From JALZAI01 sp038212215 (GTDB taxonomy: Bacteria > Actinomycetota > Actinomycetes > Mycobacteriales > Jatrophihabitantaceae), in the NCBI GenBank assembly GCA_038212215.1, contig JBBQUT010000004.1, positions 144,871-208,870 of the forward strand: 64,000 nt of DNA, read 5' to 3'. The first letter of the stretch is position 1; every line of letters starts with the position of its first letter. Shown here piece by piece: positions 42,501 to 50,272 of this stretch. Position numbers and translations under genes: made by a program. A model generated the notes under the pieces. It made no database searches. It saw nothing but the letters and a program-made list of their open reading frames with translations, and was not told where the DNA came from.

Positions 42501-43499
42501 TCAGCGGCGCTCCTCGCGCTGCTTGCAGGCAACGTCGAGAGTCGCGGCGGGGAAAGCCTGCAGCCGGGCCTTCGGGATCGGCTTGCCGCAGCTCTCGCAG
42601 AATCCGTAGGTGCCCTTGTCAATACGTTCGACGGCGTGCTGGATCTGGGTCATCAGGTCCAGACGATTCGCAGCGATTGACTGCTCCTGCTCCCGCTCGA
42701 ACGTCTTGCTACCCGCATCGGCCTGATCATCGCCGGCACCGTCGGTCCGCGCCTGCTGCAGGTCGTTGAGGTCGCGGATCGAGTCGTCATAAGCGGCCTG
42801 CATCTCCGACAGTTCCGCGACGAGGTCCCCGCGTACAGCCGCCAACTCGGCCTTCGTCCACTCGGATCCCTTCGGAATGGCAATCATCGTGGAATCCATG
42901 GGCGACGCCGCCAGAGCTGCCGTTGCGGATTTCCTCGCAGGTGTTGCGCTCTTGACGGGGGCCATCTTCTTCATAGGTATCGCTTTCTCGGCAGGGGCGG
43001 GGTTCTTCGAGGCAGCCTGCTTCGCGGGCGCGGCCTTCTTCGCGGGCGCGGCCTTCTTCGCGGGCGCAGCCTTCTTCGCCGCCTCCTTCCTTGCGGGCGC
43101 GGCCTTCTTCTTCGCAGGCGCGGTCTTCGCAGGCGCGGTCTTCTTGGCGGGCGCGGTCTTCTTCGCAGCCTCCTTCTTCGCAGGCGCGGTCTTCGCAGGC
43201 GCGGTCTTCTTGGCGGGCGCGGTCTTCTTCGCAGCCTCCTTCTGCGCAGGCGCGGTCTTCTTCTTCGCGGGCGCTGCCTTTTTCGCGGGCGCGGCCTTCT
43301 TCGCAGGCGCAGCCTTCTTCGCGGACGCCTTCGCTGGCGCCGCCTTCGACGCAGCCGCAGCCTTCTTCGCGGACGCCTTCGCCGGCGCCGCCTTCGACGC
43401 AGCCGCCCGCTCGGCAGGCGCCTCGCTGCTGCGCAACGCTGCTGTCGCGCCGCCACTCACTCGGCGCAGCACCCGTCCCAATCGATCCCCGACAGCCAT
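42501..43499 (-). CDS. DksA/TraR-type zinc-finger protein with histone H1-like repeats
   Basis: 332 aa. Residues 28-185 are a low-complexity, highly basic run of KKAAPAKKTAPAK units as in histone H1-like proteins; then a coiled coil (ELAAVRGDLVAELSEMQAAYDDSIRDL) and a DksA C-terminal finger with GTYGFCESCGKPIPKARL and ATLDVACKQREERR. The second finger half has one Cys rather than two, so zinc binding may use three cysteines. Such proteins may bind DNA and/or RNA polymerase. It is adjacent to lspA/ileS in Actinobacteria. Confidence 0.85.
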   Translation of the reverse strand: MAVGDRLGRVLRRVSGGATAALRSSEAPAERAAASKAAPAKASAKKAAAASKAAPAKASAKKAAPAKKAAPAKKAAPAKKKTAPAQKEAAKKTAPAKKTAPAKTAPAKKEAAKKTAPAKKTAPAKTAPAKKKAAPARKEAAKKAAPAKKAAPAKKAAPAKQAASKNPAPAEKAIPMKKMAPVKSATPARKSATAALAASPMDSTMIAIPKGSEWTKAELAAVRGDLVAELSEMQAAYDDSIRDLNDLQQARTDGAGDDQADAGSKTFEREQEQSIAANRLDLMTQIQHAVERIDKGTYGFCESCGKPIPKARLQAFPAATLDVACKQREERR

Positions 43500-43603
43500 C
43501 CGTCCTCCTGCTCAACCCGACGGACAGGCAACAGCTGCCCACCGCCCAAAGGCGCCCAACTATATGGGCCAAAGAGGCATTCCACCTAGCACCCGCGCCG
43601 GGA

Positions 43604-43900
43604 TCATTCGTCGAGTAGTTCAGCCAGTCTCACCCGCAGCGCCTCGGGCTCGCCGGCGATGAGCACCGTCTTGGTCCGGCTCGCCGCACCCGCGACAATG
43701 GCGACGTCTCGCGGTGCCACTCCGAACGCCCCAGCGAGGGCCGTCTCGACCGCGCGGTTCGCCGCCCCGTCAACCGGCCGGGCGGCGACCGCGATCAGCA
43801 CGGCGTCGGTGCCGTACCGGCCGCCGACCGACGGGCGCGACACTCCGGTGCGTACCCGTACTGAAATCCGCAACCCGACCCCACCGATGCCCACGGGCAT
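43604..43900 (-). CDS. DUF167 family protein (YggU-like)
   Basis: 98 aa from ATG 43900. LRISVRVRTGVSRPSVGG and VLIAVAARPVDGAANRAVETALAGAFGVAPRDVAIVAG are characteristic of the YggU/DUF167 fold; function unknown. The open frame continues to 44020 but that extension lies over the T-box on the other strand and is not family-like. It is divergent from ileS. Confidence 0.85.
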   Translation of the reverse strand: MPVGIGGVGLRISVRVRTGVSRPSVGGRYGTDAVLIAVAARPVDGAANRAVETALAGAFGVAPRDVAIVAGAASRTKTVLIAGEPEALRVRLAELLDE

Positions 43901-43914
43901 CCATGGTGCTCGGC

Positions 43915-44178
43915 TAGACTTGAGTACGCAACGACGAGGACGAGTAGCCGCGGACACCAGCCAGCGAGCGAACCGGGGACGGTGTGAGCCCGGTCGGCGT
44001 GGGCCGCTTCGCGAAATCACCTCCGAGCACCGGAAGAACGGCGAGCAGTGGGCTCAGTAGAACCGGAGCACAGAACGAAGCGGGTCGAGCGCACCGACGC
44101 TAGGCCAACGAGGGTGGTACCGCGGCACGAACTGTGTCGTCCCTCGAGTCCGCAGCACGACTCGAAGGGAAAGGTCAC
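43915..44178 (+). promoter_or_regulatory. Promoter and Ile-specific translational T-box leader of ileS
   Basis: A TAGACT -10 box (43915-43920) precedes a leader with the T-box consensus AGGGTGGTACCGCGG at 44111-44125. ATC in GCGAAATCACC (44016-44018) is the likely Ile specifier codon. TCCCTCGAGTC (44140-44150) pairs with GACTCGAAGGGA (44159-44170), burying the AAGGGAAAGG Shine-Dalgarno; the alternative pairing AGGG (44111-44114) with CCCT (44141-44144) would free it when uncharged tRNA-Ile binds. This mutually exclusive layout is that of actinobacterial ileS T-boxes acting on translation. Confidence 0.93.
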
Positions 44179-44253
44179 GTGAGCGAAGCTTGCGAGCGAA
44201 CCAATGTGATCGGGCTGTGCCGGCCGAACGAGCGAAGCGAGGCTCGGACGTGA
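44179..44253 (+). repeat. MIRU-like element between the T-box Shine-Dalgarno and ileS, with 24-codon ORF
   Basis: GTG 44179 stands 7 nt after the T-box Shine-Dalgarno and opens a 24-codon ORF (MSEACERTNV...NERSEART). Its TGA (44251-44253) overlaps the ileS GTG (44250) as GTGA; start-to-start distance is 71 bp. The sequence is almost the same as the copy between murC and ftsQ (gcgagcgaac...gtgatcgggctgtgccg). ileS itself has no good ribosome site, so its translation should depend on this ORF. Confidence 0.9.
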
Positions 44254-47200
44254 GCCACTACGAACCGCTGCCCCCGCATGTCGATCTCGCCGCCCTCGAT
44301 CACGAGGTCATCAAGCAGTGGCGTGACGCCAAGATCTTCGAGCGCAGTCTCGAGCAGACCGCCCACGGCCCCACCTGGACCTTCTACGAGGGGCCGCCGA
44401 CGGCGAATGGCATGCCCGGCACGCACCACGTCGAGGCCCGCGTGTTCAAGGACATCTTTCCGCGCTTCAAGACGATGCAGGGATATCACGTGCCGCGCAG
44501 GGCCGGCTGGGACTGCCACGGTCTGCCGGTCGAACTCGCCGTCGAAAAGGAACTCGGCTTCACCGGCAAGCCCGATATCGAGGCGTACGGCATTGCCGAA
44601 TTCAACGCCAAGTGCCGCGAGAACGTGCAGCGCCACGTCGACGCGTTCGAGGGCATGAGCGAGCGGATGGGCTACTGGGCCGACTACGACAACGCCTACT
44701 GGACGATGCGTCCTGACTACATCGAATCGGTGTGGTGGGCGCTGAAGCAGATCTTCGACAAGGGCCTACTCGTCGAGGATTACCGCGTAACGCCGTACTG
44801 CCCCCGCTGCGGCACCGGGCTGTCCGATCACGAGGTGGCGCAGGGGTATCAGGAGGTCACCGACCCGTCGGTGTTCGTGCGGTTCCCGCTCACGTCCGGG
44901 CCGTGGGCCGGCGCGGCGGACCTGCTCGTGTGGACGACGACCCCGTGGACGCTGGTGTCCAACGTGTCGGTCGCCGCGAACCCCGAGGTCAGCTACGTGG
45001 TCGCCCGCTCCGAGGCAGGCACGTTCGTCGTCGCCGAGGCGCTGATGGCCAAGGTGCTCGGGGACGATGCGCAGGTGCTCGGGTCGTTCTCCGGACGCGA
45101 GATGGAGCGCTGGGACTACCAGCGGCCCTTCGACTTCGTCGCGCTCGAGGGTGCGAATTACGTGGTGCTCGCCGACTACGTCACGACAGACGAAGGCTCC
45201 GGGCTGGTGCATCAGGCACCCGCATTCGGCGCGGACGACATGGCAGTCGGGAAAGCCTATGACCTACCGGTACTCAATCCGATCACGTCCGATGGGCACT
45301 TCGAAGCCGGACTACCGCTGATCGGCGCCGTCTTCTTCAAGGACGCCGACGAGTTGCTGGTGCGCGATCTGAAGAAACGTGCGCTGCTGTTTCGCCACGT
45401 CCCCTATACGCACAGCTACCCGCACTGCTGGCGGTGTCACACGCCCCTGATGTATTACGCGCTGCCGTCCTGGTACGTGCGCACCACCGCGGTGAAAGCG
45501 CAGCTGATCGCGGAGAACGAGAAGACCACGTGGTACCCCGACCGGATCAAGCACGGCCGCTACGGCGACTGGCTCGACAACAACGTCGATTGGGCGTTGT
45601 CACGAGACCGGTTCTGGGGCACGCCGCTGCCGGTGTGGCGCAACGACGCCGACCCGACGCAGCTGGTTTGCGTGGGTTCGCTGGCGCAGTTGCGCGAACT
45701 CTCCGGCGTCGAACTGGCCGACCCGCATCGCCCCTACGTCGACGATGTCAGCTTCACCGTCGACGGCGAACCGGGGACCTATCGCCGCGTGCCGCAGGTG
45801 ATCGACGCCTGGTTCGATTCGGGGTCGATGCCGTTCGCGCAGCTCGGCGCGCCACACCGCAACGAGGACGCGTTTCGTGCGAGCTACCCGGCCGACTACA
45901 TCTGCGAGGCGATCGACCAGACCCGCGGCTGGTTCTACTCGCTGATGGCAATCGGAACGCTCGTCTTCGACCAAAGCTCGTACCGGACGGTGCTGTGCCT
46001 GGGCCACATCCTCGCCGAGGACGGCCGCAAGATGTCCAAGCACCTCGGCAACATCCTGGAACCGATGTCGCTGATGGACCGTCACGGCGCCGACGCTGTG
46101 CGCTGGTTCATGCTCTGCACCGGCTCGCCGTGGTCGTCGCGCCGGGTCGGACACAAGGTTCTGGACGAGATCGCCTCGAAAGTGCTCCGCACGTACTGGT
46201 CGATCGCCTCGTTCCAGTCGCTGTACGCGCGCGCAAGCGGATGGCAGCCGGGCCCCGAAACGCCGGCACCCACCGGACTGGACGCCTGGGCTCTCTCGCA
46301 AGTGCACGGGGTCAGCGCCGAGGTCGAGGCGGCACTGCTCGACTTCGACACCGCCCGGGCCGGACGCGCGCTGTCGGGGTGCATCGACGACCTGTCGAAC
46401 TGGTATGTGCGCCGCTCGCGGCGCCGGTTCTGGGACGGTGACCCGGCCGCGTTGAGCACGCTGCACGAGTGCCTGCACATCCTCACCCGGCTACTCGCGC
46501 CGTTCATACCGTTCGTCACCGAGCGAGTGTGGTCGGCGCTGTTCGCCTCCACCGGCGCGGTCGAATCGGTACATCTTGCCAGCTGGCCCATTGCGGACGA
46601 GTCAAGGATCGATCGCACACTCGGCGAGCAGGTGGCCCTGGTACGCCGCCTCGTCGAGCTCGGACGCGCGGCGCGCGCCGACTCGAAAATGAAGATCCGC
46701 CAACCCCTCGCACAGGCGCTCATCTCCGCGCCCGGCTGGGCCGCGGTGCCGGCGGCGTTGCGCGAACAGGTGCGCGAGGAACTCAATGTCGTCGAGTTGG
46801 CCAGCCTGGCAGACACCGATGAGCTGGTGGAGCTGTCGGTGAAGGCCAACTTCCGCGAGCTGGGTCGGCGATTCGGAAAGCGCACGCAGCGTGTCGCCAC
46901 GGCGATCCAGGCGGCGGACCCGGTGCGCTTCGTCGCCGACTACCGGGCCGGCGTCGCACATGTCGAGGTCGACGGCGAGACGCTGGCAATTGGGGCGAAC
47001 GACGTCGTTGTCGGCGAGACACCGCGCTCGGGATGGGCGGTCACGTCGGCGGGCGCGGACACGGTCGCACTGGATCTGGAGCTCACCCACGAGCTGCGCC
47101 TGCTCGGCATCCTGCGCGATGTGGTGCGCTTGGTCCAGGAGGCCCGAAAGGCCGCCGGCTTCGAGGTCAGCGACCGCATCGAGCTGTGGTGGCGTGTCGG

Positions 47201-47369
47201 CGGGTCGCCGGATCCGGCCGAAGCGATCCGAACCCACGCCGAACAGCTGTCGGCCGAAGTGCTTGCGTCCGTTCTGCACGAAGGGGCACCGGACGAGCCG
47301 GACACCTGTGCGTCCGCGGTGGACGAGGAGTTGGGCCTGCGCGTCTGGTTGCGCCGCTTCGCTCAGTAA
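44250..47369 (+). CDS. ileS: Isoleucyl-tRNA synthetase
   Basis: 1039 aa from GTG 44250 (VSHYEPLPPHVDLAALDHEV). The HIGH-equivalent is PPTANGMPGTHH, the editing domain has TTTPWTLVSNVSVAANP and DEGSGLVHQAPAFG, and the KMSKS is DGRKMSKHLGN. It charges tRNA-Ile. An in-frame TTG at 44190 would add 20 residues from the repeat element (RANQCDRAVP) and is rejected. Expression is controlled by the T-box and passes through the element ORF. It converges on wag31. Confidence 0.97.
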   Translation: MSHYEPLPPHVDLAALDHEVIKQWRDAKIFERSLEQTAHGPTWTFYEGPPTANGMPGTHHVEARVFKDIFPRFKTMQGYHVPRRAGWDCHGLPVELAVEKELGFTGKPDIEAYGIAEFNAKCRENVQRHVDAFEGMSERMGYWADYDNAYWTMRPDYIESVWWALKQIFDKGLLVEDYRVTPYCPRCGTGLSDHEVAQGYQEVTDPSVFVRFPLTSGPWAGAADLLVWTTTPWTLVSNVSVAANPEVSYVVARSEAGTFVVAEALMAKVLGDDAQVLGSFSGREMERWDYQRPFDFVALEGANYVVLADYVTTDEGSGLVHQAPAFGADDMAVGKAYDLPVLNPITSDGHFEAGLPLIGAVFFKDADELLVRDLKKRALLFRHVPYTHSYPHCWRCHTPLMYYALPSWYVRTTAVKAQLIAENEKTTWYPDRIKHGRYGDWLDNNVDWALSRDRFWGTPLPVWRNDADPTQLVCVGSLAQLRELSGVELADPHRPYVDDVSFTVDGEPGTYRRVPQVIDAWFDSGSMPFAQLGAPHRNEDAFRASYPADYICEAIDQTRGWFYSLMAIGTLVFDQSSYRTVLCLGHILAEDGRKMSKHLGNILEPMSLMDRHGADAVRWFMLCTGSPWSSRRVGHKVLDEIASKVLRTYWSIASFQSLYARASGWQPGPETPAPTGLDAWALSQVHGVSAEVEAALLDFDTARAGRALSGCIDDLSNWYVRRSRRRFWDGDPAALSTLHECLHILTRLLAPFIPFVTERVWSALFASTGAVESVHLASWPIADESRIDRTLGEQVALVRRLVELGRAARADSKMKIRQPLAQALISAPGWAAVPAALREQVREELNVVELASLADTDELVELSVKANFRELGRRFGKRTQRVATAIQAADPVRFVADYRAGVAHVEVDGETLAIGANDVVVGETPRSGWAVTSAGADTVALDLELTHELRLLGILRDVVRLVQEARKAAGFEVSDRIELWWRVGGSPDPAEAIRTHAEQLSAEVLASVLHEGAPDEPDTCASAVDEELGLRVWLRRFAQ

Positions 47370-47391
47370 GCCGGCGGGCGCGGACCTTGCG

Positions 47392-48345
47392 CTATTCGCT
47401 CGGCTGCTGGTCCGGAGCACCGTCCGGTTCGGCCTTGCCGCTCGCATCCAGGTCGCGCAGCTGCGCCTCGAGGTAGCTGCGCAGCCGGGTGCGGTACTCG
47501 CGCTCGAAGGTGCGCAGTTCCTCCACGCTGCCCTCCAGCGTGGCCTTGCGCTGCTCGAACTGCGCGTTGATCGTGGCGGCACGCTGCTCGGCATCCTGGA
47601 CGGTGCGGGTGGCCCGCGACGTGCTCTCCTCGTCCAGCTGCCTGGCTCGTGTCTCGGCGTCGCTGACCTGCTTGCTCGACTGGCTCTTCGCCTCACCGAG
47701 CGTGGCTTCTGCCGTCGCGGTAGCCTCGCTGAGCAACTGCTCTGCCTCGGCCTTGCTCTTCGAGACGTGCTGCTCAGCGGTCTGCTGGGCAAGCGTCAGA
47801 ATCTGGACCGCCTGCACGTTGACGTCCGGTTGGACCGCGCCCGCCTGTGCACCTTCGGGTGCCTGCTCCGCGCGGTCGTGCTGTACCTGCTCGAGCTGCT
47901 CGCGGGTCTGTTGAAGCTGCTGCTCGGACTGCGACAACTGCTCCTGCAACTGCGCGACCTGCTGCTGCGCCTCGTTCTTGCTCAGCTTCGCGCCGGGTTG
48001 CGCCGCGCTCCTGCTTTTCGCCAGCGAGCTCTCGAGCTCGGCAAGCTGCGTCTGCAGGCGCCGATTCTCGTCCTTGAGCGAAGCAAGCTCGTTGGACTGC
48101 GCTTCGTCGCTTACGACGGCGGCGGAAGGGTCCGCCATTTCGGCGGCGGCACCCTCGGCTGCCGGGGCGGGGCCCGTGCCGTTCCCGCCGTGCGCCTTGA
48201 GGTCGTTGTTCTCCTCGATCAGGCGCGACAGCTCGACCTCAACGACGTCGAGGAAGGCGTCCACTTCCTCCTCGTCGTATCCGCGCTTGCCGATGGGCGG
48301 TTTCTTGAACGCGACGTTGTGGACTTCGGCCGGAGAGAGCGGCAT
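47392..48345 (-). CDS. wag31: DivIVA/Wag31 polar growth protein
   Basis: 317 aa from ATG 48345, preceded by GAGG 8 nt upstream (the GTG at 48354 lies in that site). The N-terminal lipid-binding domain reads LSPAEVHNVAFKKPPIGKRGYDEEEVDAFLD; an Ala/Gly linker follows and then long coiled coils rich in Q/E/L. DivIVA proteins recruit cell-wall synthesis to poles in Actinobacteria. The central linker and C-terminal coils are longer than in short DivIVAs, as usual for this phylum. Confidence 0.95.
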   Translation of the reverse strand: MPLSPAEVHNVAFKKPPIGKRGYDEEEVDAFLDVVEVELSRLIEENNDLKAHGGNGTGPAPAAEGAAAEMADPSAAVVSDEAQSNELASLKDENRRLQTQLAELESSLAKSRSAAQPGAKLSKNEAQQQVAQLQEQLSQSEQQLQQTREQLEQVQHDRAEQAPEGAQAGAVQPDVNVQAVQILTLAQQTAEQHVSKSKAEAEQLLSEATATAEATLGEAKSQSSKQVSDAETRARQLDEESTSRATRTVQDAEQRAATINAQFEQRKATLEGSVEELRTFEREYRTRLRSYLEAQLRDLDASGKAEPDGAPDQQPSE

Positions 48346-48398
48346 TGCGATCACCTCTGTGCTGGTCCGCGCCGGTGGCGACGCAGATCGGATGCAGG

Positions 48399-48428
48399 CA
48401 TATGGGACGAACTGTTGTAATCAGTCAA
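48399..48428 (-). promoter_or_regulatory. Candidate wag31 promoter
   Basis: Minus strand TTGACT (48428-48423), 18-nt spacer, CATATG (48404-48399), about 50 nt before the wag31 start. The -35 box is close to consensus; the -10 is weaker. This is the only plausible promoter in the 120-bp gap between yggT and wag31. Confidence 0.5.
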
Positions 48429-48465
48429 CGGCTGGGATGGGCATTTGTCGAACCTGACCACCTTT

Positions 48466-48753
48466 TCAGGCGTTGGATGACACCACCAGATAGAGCGCAA
48501 GGATAGCCAGCAGCAGAATCAGGATGCTCAGATCCAGACGTATCCCGCCGATCTGCAAGGGCGGCACGAGCCGGCGCAAGGCCTTGATCGGCGGGTCGGT
48601 CGCCACGTACACCAGTTCCAGGCCGACCGCAGCTACACCAACCGGCCGCCAGGACCGAGCGAACTGGCGAGTGGCCTCGACCACGACCCTGGTCAGGATG
48701 ACCACGATGTACAGGTAGAGGACGTAGCCGAGCACACCCCATACGAGTGACAT
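48466..48753 (-). CDS. YggT-family membrane protein
   Basis: 95 aa with two hydrophobic helices (about 4-24 and 72-92). The loop carries the family motif YVATDPPIKALRRLVPPLQIGGIRLDLS. YggT proteins are found next to sepF and divIVA in Gram-positive bacteria and are linked to membrane/osmotic functions. Position between sepF and wag31 is conserved. AAGGAGG is upstream of the ATG. Confidence 0.93.
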   Translation of the reverse strand: MSLVWGVLGYVLYLYIVVILTRVVVEATRQFARSWRPVGVAAVGLELVYVATDPPIKALRRLVPPLQIGGIRLDLSILILLLAILALYLVVSSNA

Positions 48754-48807
48754 CGACGTCCTCCTTCACGCGTCGCGCTGTGCACGCGTCCTCGACACCG
48801 CGCAGTG

Positions 48808-48842
48808 CAGCGGCCTGACACCTCCATGGTGCCAGGCCGCTG
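48808..48842. terminator. Strong hairpin after sepF
   Basis: CAGCGGCCTGACACC, loop TCCAT, GGTGCCAGGCCGCTG: 14 of 15 pairs. It starts 23 bp after the sepF stop in the yggT-sepF gap. No T-run follows; it could be a pause or processing site within the cluster rather than a full terminator. Confidence 0.6.
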
Positions 48843-48864
48843 GGAGCGTTCATTACAACCATCG

Positions 48865-49389
48865 CTAACTCTGGTTGAAGAAGCCGTTCTCAATACGCGC
48901 CTTGTCCTGCGCGGTGACCGTGACATTGTGCGGGCTGAGCAGGAAGACCTTCGCGGTGACCCGCTCCAGGCGTCCGTGCAGGCCGAAGGTCAGGCCGGCG
49001 GCGAAGTCGACGAGGCGTTTGGCGTCGGAATCGTCCATGTCGGAAAGATTCATGATCACCGGGGTGCTCGAGCGGAACTGTTCGCCGATGGTCCGCGCCT
49101 CGTTGTAGGTCCGAGGGTGCAGCGCGGTGATCTGGTAAGTCGGCGCGTCGGCGAATCCGACCGTCCCCTTGGAGTACGGATCCGGATCGGGGTGCTCCAG
49201 CGAGCGACCGTGATGGGTCTCGGCGGAGTAGCGCGGGTCGCCGTATTCTTCGCGTCGCGCGGGGGTTCGCTCAGGCGCATGCTCGCTCGGCGGCGCGCTG
49301 GGATGTCCGTACCCGTCGCTGCCGTCGGCATAGTCCTCGTCCTCAACCAGGCCGAGATAGACGCCCATGCGATGCATGGCTCCGGGCAT
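48865..49389 (-). CDS. sepF: Cell division protein SepF
   Basis: 174 aa. The amphipathic membrane-targeting start is PGAMHRMGVYLGLVEDEDYAD, a disordered linker follows, and the C-terminal domain has ITALHPRTYNEARTIGEQFRSSTPVIMNLSDMDDSDAKRLVDFAAGLTFGLHG-type sequence. SepF tethers FtsZ to the membrane and replaces FtsA/ZipA in Actinobacteria, neither of which is present here. Ribosome site CTGGAGG precedes the ATG. Confidence 0.96.
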   Translation of the reverse strand: MPGAMHRMGVYLGLVEDEDYADGSDGYGHPSAPPSEHAPERTPARREEYGDPRYSAETHHGRSLEHPDPDPYSKGTVGFADAPTYQITALHPRTYNEARTIGEQFRSSTPVIMNLSDMDDSDAKRLVDFAAGLTFGLHGRLERVTAKVFLLSPHNVTVTAQDKARIENGFFNQS

Positions 49390-49414
49390 CGGTTCCTCCA
49401 GAATGTCGCAGTGC

Positions 49415-49451
49415 TTACGGGGTATTACGGGGCAATCGGTCTTACGGGGTA
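49415..49451. repeat. Three short TTACGGGGTA repeats upstream of sepF
   Basis: TTACGGGGTA (49415-49424), TTACGGGGCA (49425-49434) and TTACGGGGTA (49442-49451) occur in the 90-bp gap between yggS and sepF. The first two abut with a 10-bp period, one DNA turn, as expected for a protein-binding array. No known regulator is assigned. Confidence 0.5.
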
Positions 49452-49479
49452 ACGGCGTGGGTAGCCGATTGTCTGGACG

Positions 49480-50226
49480 CTAGCTGACGTTGCGCGCTCG
49501 GGGGCCGAGCAACGCCGAGCCGACGCGAACGTGTGTCGAACCATTGCGGATGGCTGCGGCGAGATCGGCGCTCATGCCGGCCGAGATCGCCGTAGCGTGC
49601 GGGTGCCGACGCCGGAGCTCGTGCGACGCTGCGGCGAGGTGGGCAAATGCGGCGTCTGGATCGGCCCCGAGCGGAGCGACGGCCATCACCCCGCGCAGCA
49701 CCAGTTCGTCATGATCGGCGACCGAGTCGGCCAGCGCCGCAAGCTCGCCGGCCGGCACCCCGCCGCGACCGGGGTCGCTGTCAAGGCTGAGCTGCAGGAA
49801 GACCTCGAGTGGCGCGCGCCCGGCCTGGCGCACGCCGTCGGCGAGCCGAGGCACCAACTCGATCCGGTCGAGCGAGTGCAGGGTGTGTGCGTACCCGACC
49901 ACCGAACGCACCTTGCGCGACTGCAGCCGACCAACAAAGTGCCAGCGTGGCTGCGGGGTGAGCTGCCCTGCGGCCGACCCGCTCGCGAGCAGATCGGCGG
50001 TGGCGGCGACCTTCGCGCTGGCCTCTTGGTCACGGCTTTCGCCGATGTCAAGGAGGCCGAGTTCGATCAGCGCGAGCACATCGCTCGCGGGGTAAGTCTT
50101 GGTGACCGCGACGAGAGTGAGCTCGCCGGGGTCACGCCCCGCTTGCGCGCAAGCCTGCGCAATCTGCGCGCGTACCGCGGCGAGGGCGCCGGCCAATTCC
50201 GCCCCGCGGTCTGTCTCGAGGGCCAT
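49480..50226 (-). CDS. YggS/PLPBP pyridoxal-phosphate homeostasis protein
   Basis: 248 aa from ATG 50226, which follows GGGAGG; an in-frame ATG at 50259 is an alternative. It has LVAVTKTYPASDVLALIELG with the PLP lysine, WHFVGRLQSRKVR, LSLDSDPGRGGVP and LSMGMS-like ISAGMSADL. YggS proteins control free PLP. It follows ftsZ directly; the laccase-like pgeF gene that usually separates ftsZ and yggS in Actinobacteria is absent. Confidence 0.93.
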   Translation of the reverse strand: MALETDRGAELAGALAAVRAQIAQACAQAGRDPGELTLVAVTKTYPASDVLALIELGLLDIGESRDQEASAKVAATADLLASGSAAGQLTPQPRWHFVGRLQSRKVRSVVGYAHTLHSLDRIELVPRLADGVRQAGRAPLEVFLQLSLDSDPGRGGVPAGELAALADSVADHDELVLRGVMAVAPLGADPDAAFAHLAAASHELRRRHPHATAISAGMSADLAAAIRNGSTHVRVGSALLGPRARNVS

Positions 50227-50272
50227 GTCCCGGACACCTCCCGCCACGGCCGTTGCCATGATGTCGACCTGC

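Noticed and set aside
43000..43420. Possible CRISPR or satellite array
   Set aside because: The repeats are in frame, encode a basic tail, and have no regular spacer structure.
42877..43662. Hydrophobic FAGAAFFAGAAF-repeat frame on the + strand
   Set aside because: It is the antisense of the KKAAPAK repeat of the DksA-like gene.
44190..44249. TTG start at 44190 for ileS, adding RANQCDRAVP-type residues
   Set aside because: These residues come from the element and recur before FtsQ in the same out-of-frame reading, so they are not IleRS sequence.
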